DNA of 64,000 nt from JBAWXE01 sp037144255 (GCA_037144255.1 JBAWXE010000004.1:9625-73624), one strand, 5' to 3'. Positions 50,521-60,650 are shown, counted from the first letter of the stretch. The notes: generated by a model from the letters alone, not told the origin. Numbers and translations: made by a program.

Positions 50521-51933
50521 TTATTTTCCGATCATTGAATTAATGTATTCGAATAAGCCTGTGGTAAAACCGGTACATACTATACCTATCATACATACTG
50601 CCAAGGCTATTCTGAGAGAGTTACTGCTTTGTATCTTAACAATAGGGGTATCGTTCTGGTCGATAAAAATAGCCTTCACCACACGCAGATAATAGTAAAG
50701 TGATGCTACCATATTGAGTACTGCTATGGTAACCAGTATATAATTGCCTTTAGCTGCACCTGCTGAAACGAGGAACATCTTTCCAAAGAAACCTGCTGTA
50801 GGTGGTATACCAGCCAGTGAGAATAATGATATGGCCAATACCCAGCCAGCCATCTTGTTATTGGTATAGAAGCCCTTATAGTCGCTGATATTCTCCTTGC
50901 CTGTATGTGCAGACACCATGGATACGACACCGAATGCACCAAGATTAGAGAAAGTATAAATGATGAGGAAGTAGATAGATGATGATGCACCCATACCTGT
51001 ACCTGATGACAGGCCTAAGAGTATATAACCCACCTGTGCAATGGATGAGAAAGCAAGGAAACGCTTGATATTGTTCTGCCTGATAGCAAATAGATTACCT
51101 ATAGTAATAGTGATGGCAATAGTAAGGAATAACATATTGTACCACATACCTGCGAATTTTTGGAACAAGGAGAACATTACTGTAGTGAATATGAAAACGA
51201 TAGACGCCTTAGAGATAACTGAGAGGTAAGCGGTTACTGACACAGGAGCACCTTCGTACACATCGGCTGTCCATAGATGGAAAGGCACCGCGGATAGCTT
51301 AAAGGCAAAACCGGCAAATACGAATATGAATGAGAGAATCTGTAAATGGCTGCCGGCATTGAGCATAGGGGCCATTTCGTTAAAATTGAGCGTGCCTGTA
51401 ACACCGTATAACATAGAGATACCAAAGAGCATGATACCCGAAGCGAATGCCGATGAAAGGATCATTTTAGCAGCTGCCTCAGAGGATTTTTTCTTTTCGG
51501 TATCGATGTTCACGAGGGCTGCCAATGGTATAGACGATAGTTCCAGACCTAAATAGAACATCAGCAGATTGTTACTGGATATCATATAGAACATACCCAA
51601 TAATGTGCAAAGCAGTAGTACGTAAAACTCTATGAGATGCCTGTGATTCTTGAGCCAATCGAAAGCTTGCAGAGATATGATGAGGGTACCGAAGTTGAGT
51701 ATATTCTTTTCCAGAGCCAGTACATTATTGGTATGATACATACCATTGAACAGGTCGCCAGTCTGATTGAACAGAAAACCGAAAACGAAATTGAGTAGCA
51801 AGACGAAGTTGATAAAGTTCAGCAGCGAAGTGCCTTTGATACCATTATCCTGCACCTTGATAATTAGGAGCAAAAAGATGATGAGCATTAAGCTCAGCTC
51901 CGATTTCATTAAGATAAAAAAATCAATACCCAT
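50521..51933 (-). CDS. nuoN: NADH-quinone oxidoreductase subunit N
   Basis: A 470-aa antiporter-like membrane subunit with about 13-14 TM helices, part of the proton-pumping arm. Typical segments are FYLGLELSSIPLAALVN, FKLSAVPFHLWTADVYEGAP with the conserved charged Lys, and FSLAGIPPTAGFFGKMFLV. The start ATG at 51933 gives a hydrophobic N-terminus. It follows nuoM after 48 nt and is the last canonical subunit gene of the operon. Confidence 0.95.
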   Translation of the reverse strand: MGIDFFILMKSELSLMLIIFLLLIIKVQDNGIKGTSLLNFINFVLLLNFVFGFLFNQTGDLFNGMYHTNNVLALEKNILNFGTLIISLQAFDWLKNHRHLIEFYVLLLCTLLGMFYMISSNNLLMFYLGLELSSIPLAALVNIDTEKKKSSEAAAKMILSSAFASGIMLFGISMLYGVTGTLNFNEMAPMLNAGSHLQILSFIFVFAGFAFKLSAVPFHLWTADVYEGAPVSVTAYLSVISKASIVFIFTTVMFSLFQKFAGMWYNMLFLTIAITITIGNLFAIRQNNIKRFLAFSSIAQVGYILLGLSSGTGMGASSSIYFLIIYTFSNLGAFGVVSMVSAHTGKENISDYKGFYTNNKMAGWVLAISLFSLAGIPPTAGFFGKMFLVSAGAAKGNYILVTIAVLNMVASLYYYLRVVKAIFIDQNDTPIVKIQSSNSLRIALAVCMIGIVCTGFTTGLFEYINSMIGK

Positions 51934-51981
51934 ATATAAGTTCTTTCTCCCATCAATATGAAAGGAGTATTGTTACTGTCA

Positions 51982-53487
51982 TTATTTAGCTACTATCACT
52001 CTGGTCAGGTTATCGAAGATCAGTTGTGCATCCGGAGCAACCAGATTGTACAACCAAAACGGTGCGATACCTATGGCCAAGATGGCTATCATTAGAGTGG
52101 CCGAAGCCAGTTTCTCATTCCAAGTAGCATCTTTGAAACCCTTGAATTCTTCTGACTTCAAAGGCCCCATTACAGATTGCCCAGCTGCACGTAATATATA
52201 TACTGCTGTGACCACTATAGAGGCACAAGCCAATACAGTAGCTACACGATTGAATGTTTCGGGACGCTGCCATGCACCCATAAATACGGTCATCTCTGCC
52301 ACGAAACCACTGAGGCCGGGTAAACCGAGTGAGCACAGACCTGCTATGATGTATATGGTACCTATAAATGGTATGGTCTTGAGTAAGCCCCCCAGCTGCG
52401 CTACCTGACGGGTATGTGTGCGCTCGTATATCATGCCAATGGCAGCGAAGAAAAGGGCTGTCATAACACCATGTGATACCATTTGCATGACTGCACCTAC
52501 AATGGCTGTTTTGGTAAGCATACCTATACCCAACAGTACAAAACCACAATGGCTGACAGAAGAATATGCGTTGATATACTTAAGGTCTGTCTGCATGAGT
52601 GTGGCAAATGCACCATATATGATAGCCGCTGTAGATAAGAGTATGATGATCCAAGAATATTCGTGTGCGGCCTCGGGCATGAGGTAAGTAGCTACCCTTA
52701 GGCAACCATAGCCACCCAATTTCATAGAGATACCGGCGAGGAACATAGACGCTGCTGTAGGTGCCGATGAGTGACCATCGGGTGCCCAAGTATGAAAAGG
52801 GAACATGGCAGTGAATACCCCAAAGCCTACGAACATAAGCGGGAATATGAAACGCTGTGCCTCTATAGGTATATGTAAATGTGATATTTTGATGAGATCG
52901 AAAGTATGACCTGTCTCTGTATAGGTATTGAAATACAGACATAAAAGGCCTACCAATACCAATGCAGAACCAGCCATGAGCATCAGTGCCAGTTTCATAG
53001 CACTGTATTCTTTCTTGCCACTACCCCAAATACCTATCAGTAAGAACTTAGGTATCACCGCTACTTCTAAGAAGAAGAACATGGTAAACAGATCGAGAGA
53101 TATAAAGAAACCGTATGCACCCAAGCTGAGAAGTAATAAAAGGAAAAAGAATTCTTTAGTGAGCTTTTCGATCTTCCATGATATGAGTATACCCGTGACC
53201 ACCACAAAAGCTGTAAGCATGATCATAGCTACTGATATGCCATCTACCCCTACATAGTATTCTATGTTCATAGATGGGAACCATGTATGCTTGTATTCGT
53301 AGAGCATCTGATTGGTATTACCAGCCGCTCTGTCGCTCATATAAGAAAGCATAGTACTAGTGGCCAGCCCCAGTTGTATGAGCGAGCCTATAAAGGCGGT
53401 CCACCTTACCTGCGATGCATTGCTGCATAGCAGTACAACTACAGCTGTAAGCAGTGGGACCAAAAGGAGTATTGATAAATTGACCAT
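51982..53487 (-). CDS. nuoM: NADH-quinone oxidoreductase subunit M
   Basis: A 501-aa antiporter-like subunit. Diagnostic segments are EYYVGVDGISVAMIMLTA, FFFLEVAVIPKFLLIGIWG with the TM5 Glu, PFHTWAPDGHSSAPTAASMFLAG (given in part), and CSLGLPGLSGFVAEMTVF. It lies about 50 nt after nuoL. Confidence 0.95.
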   Translation of the reverse strand: MVNLSILLLVPLLTAVVVLLCSNASQVRWTAFIGSLIQLGLATSTMLSYMSDRAAGNTNQMLYEYKHTWFPSMNIEYYVGVDGISVAMIMLTAFVVVTGILISWKIEKLTKEFFFLLLLLSLGAYGFFISLDLFTMFFFLEVAVIPKFLLIGIWGSGKKEYSAMKLALMLMAGSALVLVGLLCLYFNTYTETGHTFDLIKISHLHIPIEAQRFIFPLMFVGFGVFTAMFPFHTWAPDGHSSAPTAASMFLAGISMKLGGYGCLRVATYLMPEAAHEYSWIIILLSTAAIIYGAFATLMQTDLKYINAYSSVSHCGFVLLGIGMLTKTAIVGAVMQMVSHGVMTALFFAAIGMIYERTHTRQVAQLGGLLKTIPFIGTIYIIAGLCSLGLPGLSGFVAEMTVFMGAWQRPETFNRVATVLACASIVVTAVYILRAAGQSVMGPLKSEEFKGFKDATWNEKLASATLMIAILAIGIAPFWLYNLVAPDAQLIFDNLTRVIVAK

Positions 53488-53536
53488 TACCTATGATTCA
53501 TTTAACTTTCGTTAGTCTTGATATACAGGCAAAAAA

Positions 53537-55480
53537 CTATGTCCATAAATAAATGAACAGTATTACAAATGCTATAACCCCTGTAAAGAAGTAAGAAGCA
53601 TATTGTTGCATTTTGCCTGATTGTAATGTTTTAATAGCATTTGATATACCTGCTGTGCCGTTACCTACCAGATTGATAGTACCATCTATCACATTGCGAT
53701 CGAACCAAGCTGCGGGTCTTCCTATCAAATTGAAGACCAGTTTCTTGGTAATGAAAAGGTATATCTCGTCTATATAGAATTTTTTGTAAGCAGAACGGTA
53801 CAGAGCACCCAAGCCATTAGCCATGCTTTGTGGTTTTGAATTCTCTTTCTTATAGAAAGCCAATGCCAGCAATATACCACCTGTAGCCAGTAGCACAGGG
53901 GCAATAGAGAATGAAATATGGAACTCTGTAACCAGTGGCAAGCCATCGGAAGTGACCAGTTTGCTGAAAGGCACAAAGCCAGCTACTATAGACATGATAC
54001 CCAGAATGACAAGCGGGAGTTTCATGGTAAAAGTACCTTCTCCATGATGGTCGTCATGGCCATGACCATGTGCAACATAGGTCTTATTCCAGAAGATACT
54101 GAAATACAGACGGAACATATAGAAAGCAGTAATAGCAGCAGTAATGATAGCTATTACAAAGATCATTTTATTAGCGTGGAAGGCAGCTTGCAGTATCTCT
54201 TCCTTACTGAAGAAACCGGCAAATGGAGGAATACCGGCAATAGCCAGACAAGCAACTAGGAATGTGATATGTGTTATAGGCATGTGTTTTCTCAGCCCGC
54301 CCATGTCTTTCATTTCGTTACTATGTACATAGTGTATCACAGAGCCCGCACCTAGGAATAGGAGAGCCTTGAACATAGCATGCGTGAACAGATGGAACAT
54401 AGACGCCATATAACCTAATCCGTTCTCGCCACCATAACGCGATACACCCAAGGCAAACATCATATAGCCTATCTGCGACATAGTAGAGTATGCCAGCACA
54501 CGTTTGATATCTGTTTGGGTACAAGCAATGATAGCTGCAAAGAAGGAAGAGAAGATACCTACATAGGCTACTACATTCAATGCCTCAGGGCAAGAAATAG
54601 AGAATATTGGGAATAAGCGCGCTACCAGATAAACACCTGCTACAACCATGGTAGCAGCATGTATGAGTGCCGATACAGGCGTAGGACCTTCCATGGCATC
54701 GGGTAGCCAAATATGTAATGGGAACATGGCCGATTTTCCTGCACCACCAATGAACACTAATAACAAGCCCCATGTAAGTGCAGAAATACCCATGAAAGAT
54801 GCAGCTGTGATACTACTCAGCTGATCGCTATGAGATGTAAGGCGACCTATCATGGATTGAAAATCGAGTGTACCTGAGTAATATGCCAATACCAATATAC
54901 CTATCAGAAAACCTAGGTCGGCAAAGCGAGTAACGATGAATGCCTTCTTGGCAGCTGCTACAGCCGATGGTTTGTTGAAGTAATAACCTATAAGCAGGAA
55001 TGAGGATACACCCACTAATTCCCAGAATATGTATATCTGAAAGATGTTACAAGCAAGTACCAAACCCAACATAGAGAATGTGAACAAAGAAAGGAATGAA
55101 TAGTAGGTAGCATAGCGTTCTTCACCTTTCATGTAGCCCATGCTGTATATGTGCACCATCAGAGAAATAAAGGTTACTACTACTATCATCATTACAGAAA
55201 TGGCATCCAGCAGAATACCCATATCTATAGATACATTGGGAGAGAACTGCAACCATACATATTTAAGAGGGATCAGTTTTTGATAAATGCCATTCACCTT
55301 GCCTACCTGAAAGAAATACTGATAGGCAACAGTAAGAGATAATATAAATGAACCAAATATGGCCAATGTAGCTACTGCGCTACAAAGCTTTGGAAAATAC
55401 TTTCTGCCTACCAATGATATCAGTATGAAACTGATAATGGGCAACAGGGGTATGAGTGCTATTAAACCTGAGTTCAGCAT
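53537..55480 (-). CDS. nuoL: NADH-quinone oxidoreductase subunit L
   Basis: A 647-aa, the largest antiporter-like subunit, with the long lateral amphipathic helix expected near the C-terminus. Segments are IFWELVGVSSFLLIGYYF, SAMFPLHIWLPDAMEGPTPV, ALIHAATMVVAGVYL and IAGIPPFAGFFSKEEIL. A His-rich loop (HGHGHDDHHGEG) at about 475 faces the cytoplasm or periplasm. It lies 3 nt after nuoK. Confidence 0.96.
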   Translation of the reverse strand: MLNSGLIALIPLLPIISFILISLVGRKYFPKLCSAVATLAIFGSFILSLTVAYQYFFQVGKVNGIYQKLIPLKYVWLQFSPNVSIDMGILLDAISVMMIVVVTFISLMVHIYSMGYMKGEERYATYYSFLSLFTFSMLGLVLACNIFQIYIFWELVGVSSFLLIGYYFNKPSAVAAAKKAFIVTRFADLGFLIGILVLAYYSGTLDFQSMIGRLTSHSDQLSSITAASFMGISALTWGLLLVFIGGAGKSAMFPLHIWLPDAMEGPTPVSALIHAATMVVAGVYLVARLFPIFSISCPEALNVVAYVGIFSSFFAAIIACTQTDIKRVLAYSTMSQIGYMMFALGVSRYGGENGLGYMASMFHLFTHAMFKALLFLGAGSVIHYVHSNEMKDMGGLRKHMPITHITFLVACLAIAGIPPFAGFFSKEEILQAAFHANKMIFVIAIITAAITAFYMFRLYFSIFWNKTYVAHGHGHDDHHGEGTFTMKLPLVILGIMSIVAGFVPFSKLVTSDGLPLVTEFHISFSIAPVLLATGGILLALAFYKKENSKPQSMANGLGALYRSAYKKFYIDEIYLFITKKLVFNLIGRPAAWFDRNVIDGTINLVGNGTAGISNAIKTLQSGKMQQYASYFFTGVIAFVILFIYLWT

Positions 55481-55483
55481 ATC

Positions 55484-55798
55484 TTAAAATTTCATTGTAT
55501 CTGCGTCCTCAACATCTATAGATCTGGTGTTGCGGTACAGATTAATAATTATAGCTATAGCCACAGCAGCCTCTGCAGCAGCTATGGTAATGACAAATAT
55601 GGTAAAGAACAGTCCATCTAATTTATTGGCATACAAATACTTGTTGAATGCAATAAAATTGATATTGACACTATTCAGTATCAACTCTATGGACATCAGC
55701 ATGGTGATCATATTGCGGCGCGTAAGGAAACCATACACACCAATGAAAAACAAGGCAATGCTTACAAACAGTAAATGTGTCAACCCTATTTCGTTCAT
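55484..55798 (-). CDS. nuoK: NADH-quinone oxidoreductase subunit K
   Basis: A 104-aa, three-TM subunit with the two conserved membrane glutamates, one in MLMSIELILNSVNINFIAF and one in IAAAEAAVAIAIIINLYR. It sits 10 nt after nuoJ. Confidence 0.95.
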   Translation of the reverse strand: MNEIGLTHLLFVSIALFFIGVYGFLTRRNMITMLMSIELILNSVNINFIAFNKYLYANKLDGLFFTIFVITIAAAEAAVAIAIIINLYRNTRSIDVEDADTMKF

Positions 55799-55808
55799 AC
55801 AAATATTC

Positions 55809-56417
55809 TTAAACCTGCTCTGTAAGAGCAGAACCCAATGTATCTTTTGATGCTGCCATCAGTCGGTTATCTTCAATATCAGAAGGCACCTCATGAGCGG
55901 GCAGTTTTACTTTTATGGCAATTACAATACAGCCTATCATGGCTGCCAGCAATAACATACTCACTACTTCAAATGGCAGCACATATCCATGTGCTGATGT
56001 ACTCAGCATCTGTGTACCAATATTGGTAACATTCGGTTCTATCGCTTTTTGTGTAGTAGGTACAAATTGCTCTTTCAATACGTAGGACATAGTGAGTGCA
56101 AAGGCAAAAACTGCTGCCAGTAAAGAAAATATCGATCGGGTAAGTTTGGGCTTATTCATATCATCGCCCGATGCATGTGTAAGAAATACCGAGAAGATGA
56201 TGAGCACTACGATACCACCCACATACACGACTATCTGCACTGCACCTATGAATTCGTAATTGAGATAAAAATATAAGCCTGCTATACCTATAAGCGAGAA
56301 TAGCAGAAAAATAGCTGCACGGAATATTTTCCTGACAGTAACAGCCAATATACCACCCCCTAATATTAGGGCAGATAAGATGTAGAATATAATAGTAGAT
56401 GCACTCATTTTATTCAA
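55809..56417 (-). CDS. nuoJ: NADH-quinone oxidoreductase subunit J
   Basis: A 202-aa membrane subunit with five TM helices. FRAAIFLLFSLIGIAGLYFYLNYEFIGA (in two parts) and QIVVYVGGIVVLIIFSVFLT are the typical helix-3 region. The C-terminal ~30 residues form a hydrophilic tail. It overlaps the end of nuoI by 8 nt. Confidence 0.94.
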   Translation of the reverse strand: MNKMSASTIIFYILSALILGGGILAVTVRKIFRAAIFLLFSLIGIAGLYFYLNYEFIGAVQIVVYVGGIVVLIIFSVFLTHASGDDMNKPKLTRSIFSLLAAVFAFALTMSYVLKEQFVPTTQKAIEPNVTNIGTQMLSTSAHGYVLPFEVVSMLLLAAMIGCIVIAIKVKLPAHEVPSDIEDNRLMAASKDTLGSALTEQV

Positions 56418-56886
56418 CGCCCTCCATTATTTTAGAACCTGGTTTATTCAGTGTTTTCTTCAGTGTTTTCTTATCATATACGCTATGCTCAAAGGTCTGA
56501 GCCATCACAATAGCATCTGAAGGACAGGCTACCACGCACAGATTGCACATGGTACACAGTTCCAGATGATATACGAAAGTGTCAATGGCTTTCTTCTTTT
56601 TACCTTCTGCATTCAGCTCCTGTTTGGTAATGATCTTGATCGTACCGTTAGGGCAGGCTATCTCACATGCCTGACATCCGGTACAGCGGTGTTCATTGTT
56701 CTCATCATGAGGCATTACCACCTCTCCTCGAAAACGATCGGCCATTTTCAGTGTAGCCCTATTATCGGGATACTCCCAAGTCTGTATCTCTTTAGGATGT
56801 GTAAAATAATATCCGGTCAGCTTCATCCCTTGTAGAAGCGACTTCACTGATTTATATATCGTTCCGAAATATTCTTTTAAAAACAT
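56410..56886 (-). CDS. nuoI: NADH-quinone oxidoreductase subunit I (2[4Fe-4S])
   Basis: A 158-aa peripheral-arm subunit with two 4Fe-4S clusters (N6a and N6b) bound by CTGCQACEIACP and CTMCNLCVVACP. In a complex without NuoEFG, this subunit and NuoB carry the only clusters, so NuoI is the probable entry point for electrons from ferredoxin. The N-terminal TYYFTHP-like segment (TGYYFTHPKEIQTWEYPD) contacts the membrane part in homologues. It lies 36 nt after nuoH. Confidence 0.96.
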   Translation of the reverse strand: MFLKEYFGTIYKSVKSLLQGMKLTGYYFTHPKEIQTWEYPDNRATLKMADRFRGEVVMPHDENNEHRCTGCQACEIACPNGTIKIITKQELNAEGKKKKAIDTFVYHLELCTMCNLCVVACPSDAIVMAQTFEHSVYDKKTLKKTLNKPGSKIMEGVE

Positions 56887-56922
56887 CTGCTCTGTTTTAT
56901 TTCAATACTGTGTTCATTCAAA

Positions 56923-58017
56923 TTAAAAGTACCATCCCATTATAGCTATCAATGTTACCAATAGTACATTCACCATACTGATAGGTAACAAGTATTTCCA
57001 TTCCAGATTCAATAACTGATCTACACGTAGTCTAGGGAATGTCCAGCGAAACCACATGATGATGAATATGATAAAGAATGTCTTTCCAAGGAACCATAGT
57101 GAGGACGGAATAAAGTCCATGATATGGTTAAAACTCTCCCAATGCCCAATATGAAAAGGCATCCAACCTCCCAAGAACAAAGTGGCCGCTATGGCAGATG
57201 CTACAAAGAGATTGATATATTCTGATAACAGGAACATGGCAAATTTCATACCCGAATACTCTGTATGAAAACCTGCTGTCAGTTCTTGCTCTGCTTCTGC
57301 CAGATCGAAAGGTGCACGGTTGATCTCTGCTGTAGAAGCTACAATGAATATCACAAAGGAAATGATAACGGGTATATGCCCTTTGAATAACCACCATCCG
57401 TTTGACTGGCTCAATACAATATCCGAAATACGTAAACTACCTGTCAGTATCACTATCGTGATGATGGATAGACCTATAGATAGCTCATAGCTTACTATCT
57501 GAGCACCACTACGCATGGCACCTAGTAATGAGTATTTGTTATAGCTAGACCAACCTGCCATAAGAATTCCTATTACTGACATAGATGAGATAGAAGTAAT
57601 GTACAATATACCAATGTTCATATCCCAAATCTGCAATCCTTTGGCAAAGGCCATAGGTGCCATTACCAACATTGAAGTAACCACCATGATAAATGGTGCC
57701 AGATTGAACAAGAATTTATCTGAAGCACTAGGTGTAAGTCCTTCTTTGAATAAAAGCTTTACCGTGTCGGCTATGATCTGCAATGTACCTTTAGGCCCTA
57801 CTCGGTTAGGCCCCAGACGTATCTGCATAAAGGCAGCTACTTTGCGCTCCATATATCCTAAGATGAAGCATAAAGGCACCAAAAAAAGGATGAGGCAAAC
57901 ACCAGCAATGACCATTTCTGAAATCATTACAGTAGTACTGCTTTTGAACGAACTCGTCAGCCACTCATGTGTATGAGATGCTAACGATGAAAGGCTGTAT
58001 TCGAAAAATAGGCTCAC
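56923..58017 (-). CDS. nuoH: NADH-quinone oxidoreductase subunit H
   Basis: A 364-aa membrane subunit forming part of the quinone cavity. Conserved loops are ERKVAAFMQIRLGPNRVGP, DTVKLLFKEGLTP and AEINRAPFDLAEAEQELTAG, followed by HTEYSGMKFAMF. It directly follows nuoD with a 33-nt gap; in 14-subunit operons nuoE, nuoF and nuoG lie at this point. Confidence 0.96.
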   Translation of the reverse strand: MSLFFEYSLSSLASHTHEWLTSSFKSSTTVMISEMVIAGVCLILFLVPLCFILGYMERKVAAFMQIRLGPNRVGPKGTLQIIADTVKLLFKEGLTPSASDKFLFNLAPFIMVVTSMLVMAPMAFAKGLQIWDMNIGILYITSISSMSVIGILMAGWSSYNKYSLLGAMRSGAQIVSYELSIGLSIITIVILTGSLRISDIVLSQSNGWWLFKGHIPVIISFVIFIVASTAEINRAPFDLAEAEQELTAGFHTEYSGMKFAMFLLSEYINLFVASAIAATLFLGGWMPFHIGHWESFNHIMDFIPSSLWFLGKTFFIIFIIMWFRWTFPRLRVDQLLNLEWKYLLPISMVNVLLVTLIAIMGWYF

Positions 58018-58050
58018 AATTTCTATAATTAGTTAAGTACGCTCATATTG

Positions 58051-59175
58051 TTATCTGTCCACATCCGGTATCACCAAGTCTATGGTAGACATAATAGCTA
58101 CCAGATCACCTATTTTAGAACCCAGTGCCATATGTTCCAAGGCTGAAAGGTTTGAAAAATTAGGTGAACGATATTTGATCCTATAGGGCGAAGCCGCACC
58201 ATCACTTACAATGTATACTCCTAATTCGCCTCGGGCTGTTTCTACTCTTTGGTAGAATTCACCTTTTGGCAATTTCAGTACATTCTTTGTTTTGGCTTGA
58301 AAATCCCCTTCAGGTATATTGTCTATCAGCTGTTCAATAATGTGTATAGATTGTTTCATTTCTGCCATACGCACCATATATCTTCCATAGCAGTCTCCAC
58401 TGGTTCCCAATATCTCTTCGAACTGTACTTTCTCGTACCCATCATATGGGTTCCATTTCCTGATATCGCAACTCACTCCCGATGCCCTTGCAGTAGGCCC
58501 TGTACAGCCATAAGAGATGGCATCTTCTTTAGATAAATATCCTACACCTTTGGTTCTGTTTTCAAATATCACATTACCGGTCAGTAGTTCATCATACTCA
58601 TGCAAGTACTTTTTCACCTGTTTCATCACATCCTTTACTCTATGCTGAAAGTTGGGATGTATATCATACATTACACCACCGGGTACCATATAGTTTTGTG
58701 TCAGTCGGGCACCGCAGGTTTCTTCCATGATGTCCATAATGGCCTCACGTTCGCGAAATGCATAAAAGAATGGCGTCACAGCACCAAGGTCCAAACCCGT
58801 ACATCCCCACCACAACTGATGTGATGAAAGTCGGGTCAGTTCTGCCATCAGTATTCTTATTATTTGTGCTCTGGGAGTGGCTTCTATCTGTAATCCCTTT
58901 TCAACAGCCAATGCGCATGCCTGATTATTGATATGCGCACTCAGGTAATCCATGCGGCTGGTAGCAAATATGAAATTCCTGTAAGAAAGGCTCTCCGACA
59001 TCTTCTCTATAGAGCGATGTATATAGCCCAGATGAGGTTGTACTTTTTTGATAGTTTCCCCGTCCAACCATATCTTCAGGTGTAGTACGCCATGTGTAGA
59101 TGGGTGCTGAGGCCCCACATTAATGACGAATTCGCCTTCTTCGGTAACAATTGGATCTCCCAGCAAATTGCTCAT
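58051..59175 (-). CDS. nuoD: NADH-quinone oxidoreductase subunit D
   Basis: A 374-aa 49-kDa-type subunit lining the quinone site. FVINVGPQHPSTHGVLHL holds the quinone-proximal His, LGYIHRSIEKM follows, and the C-terminus reads STIDLVIPDVDR, so it is complete. It overlaps the nuoC end by 4 nt and is not fused with it. Confidence 0.97.
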   Translation of the reverse strand: MSNLLGDPIVTEEGEFVINVGPQHPSTHGVLHLKIWLDGETIKKVQPHLGYIHRSIEKMSESLSYRNFIFATSRMDYLSAHINNQACALAVEKGLQIEATPRAQIIRILMAELTRLSSHQLWWGCTGLDLGAVTPFFYAFREREAIMDIMEETCGARLTQNYMVPGGVMYDIHPNFQHRVKDVMKQVKKYLHEYDELLTGNVIFENRTKGVGYLSKEDAISYGCTGPTARASGVSCDIRKWNPYDGYEKVQFEEILGTSGDCYGRYMVRMAEMKQSIHIIEQLIDNIPEGDFQAKTKNVLKLPKGEFYQRVETARGELGVYIVSDGAASPYRIKYRSPNFSNLSALEHMALGSKIGDLVAIMSTIDLVIPDVDR

Positions 59176-59627
59176 AAGGATATCATATTTTCATCCACAT
59201 AATTTTTTCTCAATGGGTAACCCGGCCAGTCCTCATCTAACAATATCCTGCGCATGTCAGGATGATTCTTGAATTTCACACCAAACAGGTCATATACTTC
59301 ACGTTCATGAAAGTTGGCTGTCTTCCATATGCCAGTCACTGCTTCTATTTCCGGATTCTTAGTATCTGTGATCTTTGCCTTTACTACAACTGTATGTTTA
59401 TGGTCTTTTGACAATAAATGATACACCATCATCAAATGGTCTTTCCAATCTACACAGGTAAGGCAAAAGAGGTAATCAAAATGTAATTCTGTTTGGCTAC
59501 GCAAGGCCTTCATCAATGGCAACAAGTCTTCAGAACCTATAAGTGCGTTAAGGAATTCTCCTGTTTCATCAAATGTCACAGTAGGCAACAACGCAGTAAT
59601 GGCCTCTTTTAATTCGTCGTTGTTCAT
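59172..59627 (-). CDS. nuoC: NADH-quinone oxidoreductase subunit C
   Basis: A 151-aa 30-kDa-type subunit. LFCLTCVDWKDHLMMVYHL and FHEREVYDLFGVKFKNHPDMRRILLDEDWPGYPLRK (in pieces; HEREVYDLFG and DWPGYPLRK are diagnostic). It overlaps nuoB by 4 nt and nuoD by 4 nt. Confidence 0.96.
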   Translation of the reverse strand: MNNDELKEAITALLPTVTFDETGEFLNALIGSEDLLPLMKALRSQTELHFDYLFCLTCVDWKDHLMMVYHLLSKDHKHTVVVKAKITDTKNPEIEAVTGIWKTANFHEREVYDLFGVKFKNHPDMRRILLDEDWPGYPLRKNYVDENMISL

Positions 59628-60157
59628 TTCTTATCGTCCTTTTTTTTGAAATAAGTTTCGTGTTTGATCTTTTCTTGCAATGTGATAAGCGCATGCAGCA
59701 AGGCTTCCGGCCTTGGCGGGCATCCCGGTATATATACATCCACCGGTATCACATGGTCTACACCTTTCACTACAGAGTAGGTATTATAGAAGAATGGCCC
59801 ACCCGATATAGTGCAAGCTCCCATAGCTATCACATATTTAGGGTCGGGCATTTGGTCGTACAATCGTTTCAATACAGGAGCCATTTTCATCACTATGGTA
59901 CCGGCTACTATTATCAGATCAGCCTGACGAGGTGTAGCTCTCGCTACCTCAAATCCGAATCTCGACCAGTCGTGTCTGGCATCAGCTGCCGACATCATTT
60001 CTATGGCACAACAACTGGTACCAAATACCAATGGCCATAAGGAATTAGCCCTAGCCCAGTTGATCACATCATCTAGCTTGGTCACCAATATACCCCCATC
60101 ACTGGTCTCATGTACCTGACCGGGGAAAACCAACTTATTTGTATCTTTTACATCCAT
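59624..60157 (-). CDS. nuoB: NADH-quinone oxidoreductase subunit B
   Basis: A 177-aa subunit carrying terminal cluster N2. The ligand cysteines appear in FGTSCCAIEMM, MGACTISGG and YIPGCPPRPEAL. The ATG at 60157 is chosen: it overlaps the nuoA end by 10 nt and opens the conserved protein (MDVKDTNKLV), whereas the frame is open for 73 more codons into nuoA without family resemblance. Confidence 0.96.
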   Translation of the reverse strand: MDVKDTNKLVFPGQVHETSDGGILVTKLDDVINWARANSLWPLVFGTSCCAIEMMSAADARHDWSRFGFEVARATPRQADLIIVAGTIVMKMAPVLKRLYDQMPDPKYVIAMGACTISGGPFFYNTYSVVKGVDHVIPVDVYIPGCPPRPEALLHALITLQEKIKHETYFKKKDDKK

Positions 60158-60498
60158 TTGAGTGCTCCCTTTTTCCATGCGTACAACAATCCCATGAAGA
60201 GTATGAACATGAATATCACGATCTCCACAAGGGCAGGTATACCTACTTGTTTCACTACTACTGCCCATGGATACATGAACACCAGTTCTACGTCGAAAAC
60301 CAAAAATATCAGTGCGAATAGATAATAACCTACATTGAATTGTATCCAGGAGGTGCCTGTGGTAGGAATACCGCACTCATAAGGTTCGCCTTTTACAGCA
60401 TTCTTGGAGCTTTTTGCGATAGCATTGGATAACAAAATACCTCCACCGGCAAAGGCTACTCCGCAGATGAATAAAAGTATCAGTGCAACTGGACCCAT
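60148..60498 (-). CDS. nuoA: NADH-quinone oxidoreductase subunit A
   Basis: A 116-aa, three-TM subunit. KGEPYECGIPTTGTSWIQFN and ALIFLVFDVELVFMYPWAVV are diagnostic. It is the first gene of the nuo operon, with about 150 nt separating it from the divergent ferredoxin gene. Confidence 0.95.
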   Translation of the reverse strand: MGPVALILLFICGVAFAGGGILLSNAIAKSSKNAVKGEPYECGIPTTGTSWIQFNVGYYLFALIFLVFDVELVFMYPWAVVVKQVGIPALVEIVIFMFILFMGLLYAWKKGALKWM

Positions 60499-60538
60499 AT
60501 TAGATTTATTTAAGTACTAAAACCAGCTCTAACAGGCG

Positions 60539-60570
60539 CTAAGGTACCTGTGTTATGAATCAAAAGCAAA
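60539..60570 (-). promoter_or_regulatory. Candidate promoter of the nuo operon
   Basis: On the minus strand TTTG (60570-60567), 20 nt, then TACCTTAG (60546-60539), one mismatch from TAnnTTTG. The start site would be near 60532, about 34 nt before nuoA. Confidence 0.4.
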
Positions 60571-60605
60571 CTGATAAAAGTCATTTATAAATGTATAAAA
60601 ATAAT

Positions 60606-60635
60606 TTTCCTTTACACTCAATTTTTATACTTTTA
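60606..60635 (+). promoter_or_regulatory. Candidate promoter of the ferredoxin-korAB operon
   Basis: TTTC (60606-60609), 18 nt, then TACTTTTA (60628-60635), with one mismatch in each box. It would start transcription close to the ATG at 60651 with a very short leader, so the call is weak. Confidence 0.3.
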
Positions 60636-60650
60636 AATAAATAACATCTC

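Noticed and set aside
52046..52408. Plus-strand genes opposite nuoM, nuoL and hem genes
   Set aside because: Several open frames of 100-150 codons occur opposite real genes, but they have no start context, domains or operon logic.
59624..60376. NuoB starting 73 codons earlier
   Set aside because: The extension lies within nuoA and has no NuoB-like sequence; the ATG at 60157 fits the family and the 10-nt overlap.
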